Shown: positions 59,013 through 64,000 of the stretch, piece by piece | How positions within the stretch are numbered: the first letter of the stretch is position 1 | Layout: each line of letters starts with the position of its first letter | Assembly: GCA_015680685.1 (NCBI GenBank) | Contig: MNCI01018013.1 | Coordinates: 1,567-65,566, forward strand | From: Gnetum montanum | Taxonomy: Eukaryota; Streptophyta; Gnetopsida; Gnetales; Gnetaceae | Length of the DNA stretch: 64,000 nucleotides | Direction: 5' to 3' | Translations under genes and position numbers: made by a program | The notes under the pieces: generated by a model | Seen by the model: only the letters and a program-made list of their open reading frames with translations | What the model was told of the DNA's origin: nothing | The model's database searches: none

Positions 59013-60273
59013 TGTGACATCCCATTCCTGGATGTCATGGTAAATGTCAAATATGCATCATATTATATATTATGTGTAAGAAGACACTATACCAAATGTT
59101 AAATATATGTAACATTGAATGTTATGTGTAAAGAAAATAATAGAGAAAATGCAGAAAGAGAGAGAAAAGAATGATTTATTGATATAGAATGAAGTATATA
59201 GATCATGCTCTAAGAGTGTTCCTTGGGGTTTTCTTCCTTCAACATCTATCCCCTTAGAGGCAATCCAACACTACCACCATGGTTAAGCCTATAATCAGCC
59301 AAAAGGAATGGCTAGTCCACTTCCTATCCTACTTCACCCGAATCTTGTGACTTGCCTATACTAGCTTCGCTACTCCATGTTGGCACAACCTATAAGCGTG
59401 GGTATAAATGCCTTAAGTCAAAACCCCAAAAGGTTACCTCAAGAGACATGTCTATTATTACAATGCATCCTTTTAGGTCTCAATTACAACTATCCTTTTT
59501 GGGTCTTGTGATAGTAATCATAACACTTGTTATGAAGAGACACCATCTTTGTTATTGGGAATGGGGACATGATAGGAAATATTAGGATATTCAACCATAC
59601 TTCAAAAAGGAAAAATCAAAGTCTTAGAGCATTAGAGCATGGAAGAAGTATTGGACATGGAAAAAGAGCATGAATGTGGACTTATTCAAGGATTAACAAA
59701 ATATAAGAGGGTTAGATTATTGTGTTCCCATTTTCAAATGATGTCATTGCATAACAAAGATGTTTCCTTTTCATAATAAGTGTTGTAATTATTGTAACAA
59801 GACTCAAAATGGTAAGTTGTAACTAAGATTCAAAAGGATGCATGTCTCTTGAGGCGATCTTTATCAGTTTGACCTAAGATATTTATACGAGGGTATTAGA
59901 GGTTGTATTAGCATGAAGTTTTGAAGTTGGAAAAAGCAAGTAAGAGGTGCTAGGTGAAGTAGGATAGGAAGTGGACTAAGCATTTCTTCTACTTGGTTAT
60001 AACCCTAATCATGATGGCAGAGCTGGAGAGCCTCTAAGGGATATATGGTGAAGGAATATAATCCCAAGACACACTTAGAGCATGACTTTGATACACTATT
60101 CTACATTAATAAAGCATTCTTTTCTTTTTCTTTTGCATTTTCCTTGTTATTTTCTTTATGCTTAATGTTGAATGTTAAGCATATTTGAAATTTTTCATAT
60201 TATTTTCCTTACACATAGTATCAAGTGTAACATATATTTTATGCTTGTCATGACATCTAGGGACTAGTTGTCA
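59013..60273. mobile_element. 1.26-kb inverted repeat (foldback-like)
   Basis: Left arm about 59013-59572 begins tgtgacatccc. The right arm about 59724-60273 is its reverse complement with substitutions and indels. For example tagtccacttcctatcctac (59310-59329) matches ctaggtgaagtaggatagga with gtggact (about 59949-59975). The loop is about 150 bp. The right arm has an aataaag (near 60105), as an LTR R region might. This could be a foldback or TIR element, or two LTRs of one family in opposite orientation. No target duplication recognised. Confidence 0.7.
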
Positions 60274-60984
60274 GAAGTAGTCCACGTAGTAGTAGCAACA
60301 ATGGAAAACTTCAAATCCTTAGGGTGTTACTTCATGAAATCTCCTTATTTCATTGTAACATAGATGGTAATTTTCTTCAATTCTTATTTCCCATGCATTC
60401 AAATAGGTACTTATCAATCTACAAAGATGACACTTCGCTAGTATGTACCTACATTAGGTAATGCTACCCTATTAACTTCTCAACAATAGTAGTAACAAAT
60501 TTTACTTCCTGATTGTATGGAAGATGGAATCCCTAGTTAAGGAAAAACAAATTTTTTGATATTACCAATAATGTTGATCCTACTTCTATGTATACAATTA
60601 GGAAATATTACTAAAAGACTATTGATTTAGTTGCAAAGGGAAGTTAAGGGTCCCATGATAGAAAATTCTACTACAAGCACAAATTTGAGTACTATGGGAC
60701 AAGGTCCACACCATCCTCTTCATTCTATGGAGAGGATAATAATACAAGAAAGATGGAAGTTCATGTCTAGGATGTATTGCTACCATTTCCTAAACACTTT
60801 TAAAATGAAGCATCCACTTGAGAAAGAAGTTCTTTAGTAGTGTTTATCAAATCAAAAAAGTTAGCACCCAATAACAATAGTGTCATGAACAATATCTTGT
60901 TCAAGGTAACCATGTGGGTAGGAAATGTTTTAAAAAAAGAAATTAAAACCTAGTAGTACCATGGTGGAGATTGAAATTAATGAG
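60274..60984 (+). other. Region before the protease of element D, unassigned
   Basis: Probably decayed gag of the following Athila-like element, but I see no gag landmarks. One open stretch at 60631-60837 has no motif. Confidence 0.35.
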
Positions 60985-63900
60985 AAGGATCACTACCTAG
61001 CTCTCTATGACTCTAGTTCGGAAGTTAATACCATCTCATTGTAATAGTACCTTGATTAGGAACTTTCTCCACTTAGGAGTACTAACATTTAGCTAGAGTT
61101 AGTAGAGTAATACTACATGTACCTCATAGGATAGGTAAATGATGTAATGATAACATTGATCAGATGGTCATATCTTGTAGACTTTTTGGTGAAAAAACTA
61201 GAGAATAAGATGGAAAACATATTTCTTGTCATTATGGAAAGGGCATAGTTACGTACCATTAATTCTAGGTTAGTCTTCTAACACCTTCACTTTGAAATTG
61301 ATAGGAAATATAAGAATGGAAAGACACATTATAATTAGATCTCATGCAATCCTTACTAGTCATGTGGAAAGCATGGCTGCAACTATTGTATCATAGAACA
61401 TCTCTGTGTCATCAAATATGCTAATTATCTTAAAGAACATCTAGTTATAAAACCATGAATCAGTTGTTGAAAAGGCTAGTTGATTCTCTTGCCATACCTA
61501 ATGCTAAATCATTTTATTTAGAAGTATAAAATGCAATGGATGATATTGCAATGGTATAGTATGATATTTAATTTTGTGATACTCTTAATTTATCCTAGAA
61601 TATTCCCACACTACTACTAATATTCAAGACACTTTTAGAGGATTTGGAACATCCATTTCTCATTGTTGGTTATCTTGTTATCATAAATTCCACTCTAATG
61701 ACCATCCAAAAGATCATGCTATTTATGAAGTGGAGAAATGTCTTTAGCTAGTCCCATGATGAACTTGTGAGAATTAACTCCTCTATCTATCAACACTACA
61801 TATATATGAACATGAGCAACAAGTCTTGATGGATACTTTAATGAAGAGTCAATCCTAATATGTAGGATGTGGTGAAAAATAAAATCATCCATATTTTGTA
61901 GGCTGATTTCATTACATCCATTCTTGATAGTGAATGCATTAGTCAAACTATAGTTTTACTAAAGAAAATAATAAATGGAGAGTTTTTGATGAATACAAGT
62001 TGTTGATTGCTATCATCTTCAAGGATCATTTTCCATTACTATTTGTGAACTAGGTACTAGATAATATCTCTAGTTAGAAGTACTATATATTTCTTGATAG
62101 GTACTTTATATATAATCATATTTACATCATGCCAAAGGATCAAGAAGAAACTACCTTCATTTGGCTATGAGGAACCTTTGTCTTCAAACTTATGATTTTC
62201 AAGTTCTATAATATGCCAACCATATTCCAAAGATTGGTGATGTTTGTGTTCCAATATTATATTGGCAAGAGTATGAAATTCTTCATTGATAAGTTTTTCA
62301 CATATGAAAAAGTATTTTAGAAGGTGATGGAGAGGCTCAATGTTGTTCTAAGTTACTACTACTAGGTGAGTTTAAAGTTGAACTAGAAGAAAAGTTAGTT
62401 GATGGTAACTAAGGACATTATTCTTGGGCACAAAGTTTTCAAGAAGAGGATTGAAGTATATCTCGATGATATCTACACATATAAAACATAATGTAGATTC
62501 CCACAACGGTCAAAGAGCTATGATCTTTCCTTGGCCACATAGGATATTATTGTAGATTTACTAAAGATTATTCTAGAATAACTAGGCCTTTATTTGAGCT
62601 CATGAAGAAAGATGTTCCATTTTTGTAAAGTAAAGAATGTGAGAATATATTTCAATTTTTGAAGAAAAGACTAAACCAAATCCTAATATTATATAGACCT
62701 AATTGGACTTAATCATTTTATATAATGATAGATGCTTATAACTTGTTATTAGATGCAATCTTGATGTAGTTAGATGAAAAGTAGATATCCTACTACATTC
62801 ATTATGCTAGTCAAAGCATTATTATGCCTAAATTAAACTAAAAAATTATTAAAAAGATGCTAATGACCATCATCTTTTCACTCCAAATTTTTTAGGCATT
62901 ATGTGCTTGGATGCAAAATCTACATTCATACTAATCATAGTGTCATCTAGTTTCTCATGAACAAATTAAATGTTAGCACTTACATGATTTAATGGATGGT
63001 TCTTTTATATGTATTTGATCTCCACATGATCAATCATAAGGAAGCTAAAAATGTAATGGTAGATCATTTTTCATGGTTACAAATTGGAAACAAAGGAAAA
63101 TATATGCTTCTCAATAACTTTTCATACGATCACATTTGCAAGGTCATTTTCAACTCAAAGAATGGTTGTAACTGCTCACTATTCACAAACATTCTCAACT
63201 ACCTAGTGGCTTAGAAGATTACTCCTAGGTTGGATAAACAAAAGGTTCAATGATTCCAACACCAAGTGAAGACTTAATGGATTGTCAAAGAACATCTTTA
63301 TAAAAGATTCCCTAATGGACTTTTAAGGTAGTGTGTTCTAGAAGAGAGCCAAGGCATCATTTTGGCTTGTGCATACCATGGTGTATGTAGTGGATACTAT
63401 ACGTTGGAAAGTGAACCATGATGAAGTTACTATTCGAGGGTTATTTTTAGCCCATCATGTTTCATGATTCTCAACACTTCATGCACTATTGTGACTAGTA
63501 CTAATGTAAAGAACATATGTTTTCATACATAGAGGGACCATGAAAGTGAATCCATTTAGTTAGAGTCTTTTAACTTGTGAAAGATTTTCTTTGTTAGTTC
63601 CATCTCTCTAACCTCTAATGATAAAGAATACATCATTTTATGTGTAGAATACTACATGAAGTGATTAGAAGCTACGACAATTAGGAATTTCCCATTTACC
63701 ATTATAGTGAACTTTCTTCAGAATAATGTACTTCACAGGTTTAATATTCCTTGAATCTTAATATCAAATAATGGTATGCACTTTACTACTAAGATATTTA
63801 AACATTTATTGGAATCTTATGGATTTGATCATAAATTTTCTTATCATTCACAAGTTAATGGCCAAGAAATATTTACTAACCATGAAATTGTTAGAATACA

Positions 63901-64000
63901 TAAGAAAATGGTTAGCAAGTATAGAAGAGAGTAGGCCAATAAGATTAATGATGCTTTTTAGACCTATCAAACTATTTGGAAAAACCTTATTAGCAACACT
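60985..64000 (+). pseudogene. Element D: Athila-like Ty3/gypsy pol, decayed and cut by the window end
   Basis: Protease-like LYDSSSEVNTI near 61000. RT is at about 62000-62480: DHFPLLFVN, MPKDQEETTFIW, MPTIFQRLVMFVF and FIDKFFTYEK at the YxDD site. VTKDIILGHKVFKKRIEVYLD follows. Then RNase H: ARPLFEL-like (TRPLFELMKKD) near 62580, the N-terminal Asp region near 62730 and WMVLLYVFDLHMINHKEAKN (62996 on, open 72 codons). The integrase core is near 63660-63990: NFLQNNVLHRFNIP, LISNNGMHFTTKIF, YHSQVNGQEIFTNHEIVRI (Glu present). Residue patterns fit Athila rather than the Tat pol of A and B. No intact frame. Confidence 0.75.

Overview
The window looks like intergenic DNA from a large plant genome, most likely a gymnosperm or another species with very large, slowly purged chromosomes (inference). 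It contains no intact single-copy host gene. Instead there are stacked, mutated retrotransposons of the Ty3/gypsy superfamily, a LINE, a SINE, decayed host-gene fragments and several tandem-repeat arrays. The sequence is AT-rich and CpG-poor except inside the youngest element (9783-27310).

Layout. 1-7006: AT-rich DNA with a 0.6-kb direct repeat pair, a broken LysM receptor-kinase exon on the minus strand (3064-3445) and a 48-bp minisatellite field (about 4266-6040). 7007-7600 plus 45948-47954: one copy of a 2.4-kb repeat C, probably an LTR, split by element B. A second copy lies at 52540-54950 and preserves the unoccupied site. 7601-45947: element B, an old Tat-like Ty3/gypsy element about 20.8 kb long without its insert. 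9783-27310: element A, a 17.5-kb younger member of the same family nested inside B in the same orientation, with equal 1583-bp LTRs and a perfect 5-bp target duplication (ggtct). 47141-47322: a tRNA-derived SINE with a 16-bp target duplication. 48590-49560: decayed gypsy gag. 50330-52530: decayed RTE-type LINE, containing a single N flanked by a 63-bp duplication. 57715-58570: intron-less CCR4/EEP-like pseudogene. 59013-60273: 1.26-kb inverted repeat. 60985-64000: decayed Athila-like Ty3/gypsy pol running off the window.

The most interesting object is inside element A. Between the protease and reverse transcriptase parts of the polyprotein lies a 4.07-kb gene on the opposite strand (20035 down to 15964). 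It can be read as eight exons joined by seven short GT-AG introns. Every junction closes in frame and gives a 1097-codon protein interrupted by only three stop codons. The predicted protein has an FCP1/NIF-like (HAD-fold) N-terminal region with a degenerate active site, a long unassigned middle domain, a textbook bipartite nuclear localisation signal, coiled coil and an acidic tail. It has its own TATA-like box and GA-rich leader. Element B carries the same antisense gene at the same place, heavily decayed but with recognisable exon lengths and splice sites, so it is an old and stable part of this family rather than a chance capture.

Around it, both elements show shared cis features: a 19-nt primer binding site beginning TGGTGCTAG, a hairpin whose 3' arm contains the polypurine tract, a 24-30 bp repeat with core AAACTGGC at two or three fixed places, dual RNase H domains and a conserved AG acceptor just before the RT frame. 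A working model (inference) is that full-length sense RNA carries the antisense introns untouched through reverse transcription. The antisense gene is transcribed and spliced from its own promoter, and a sense splice may remove the block to express RT-integrase.
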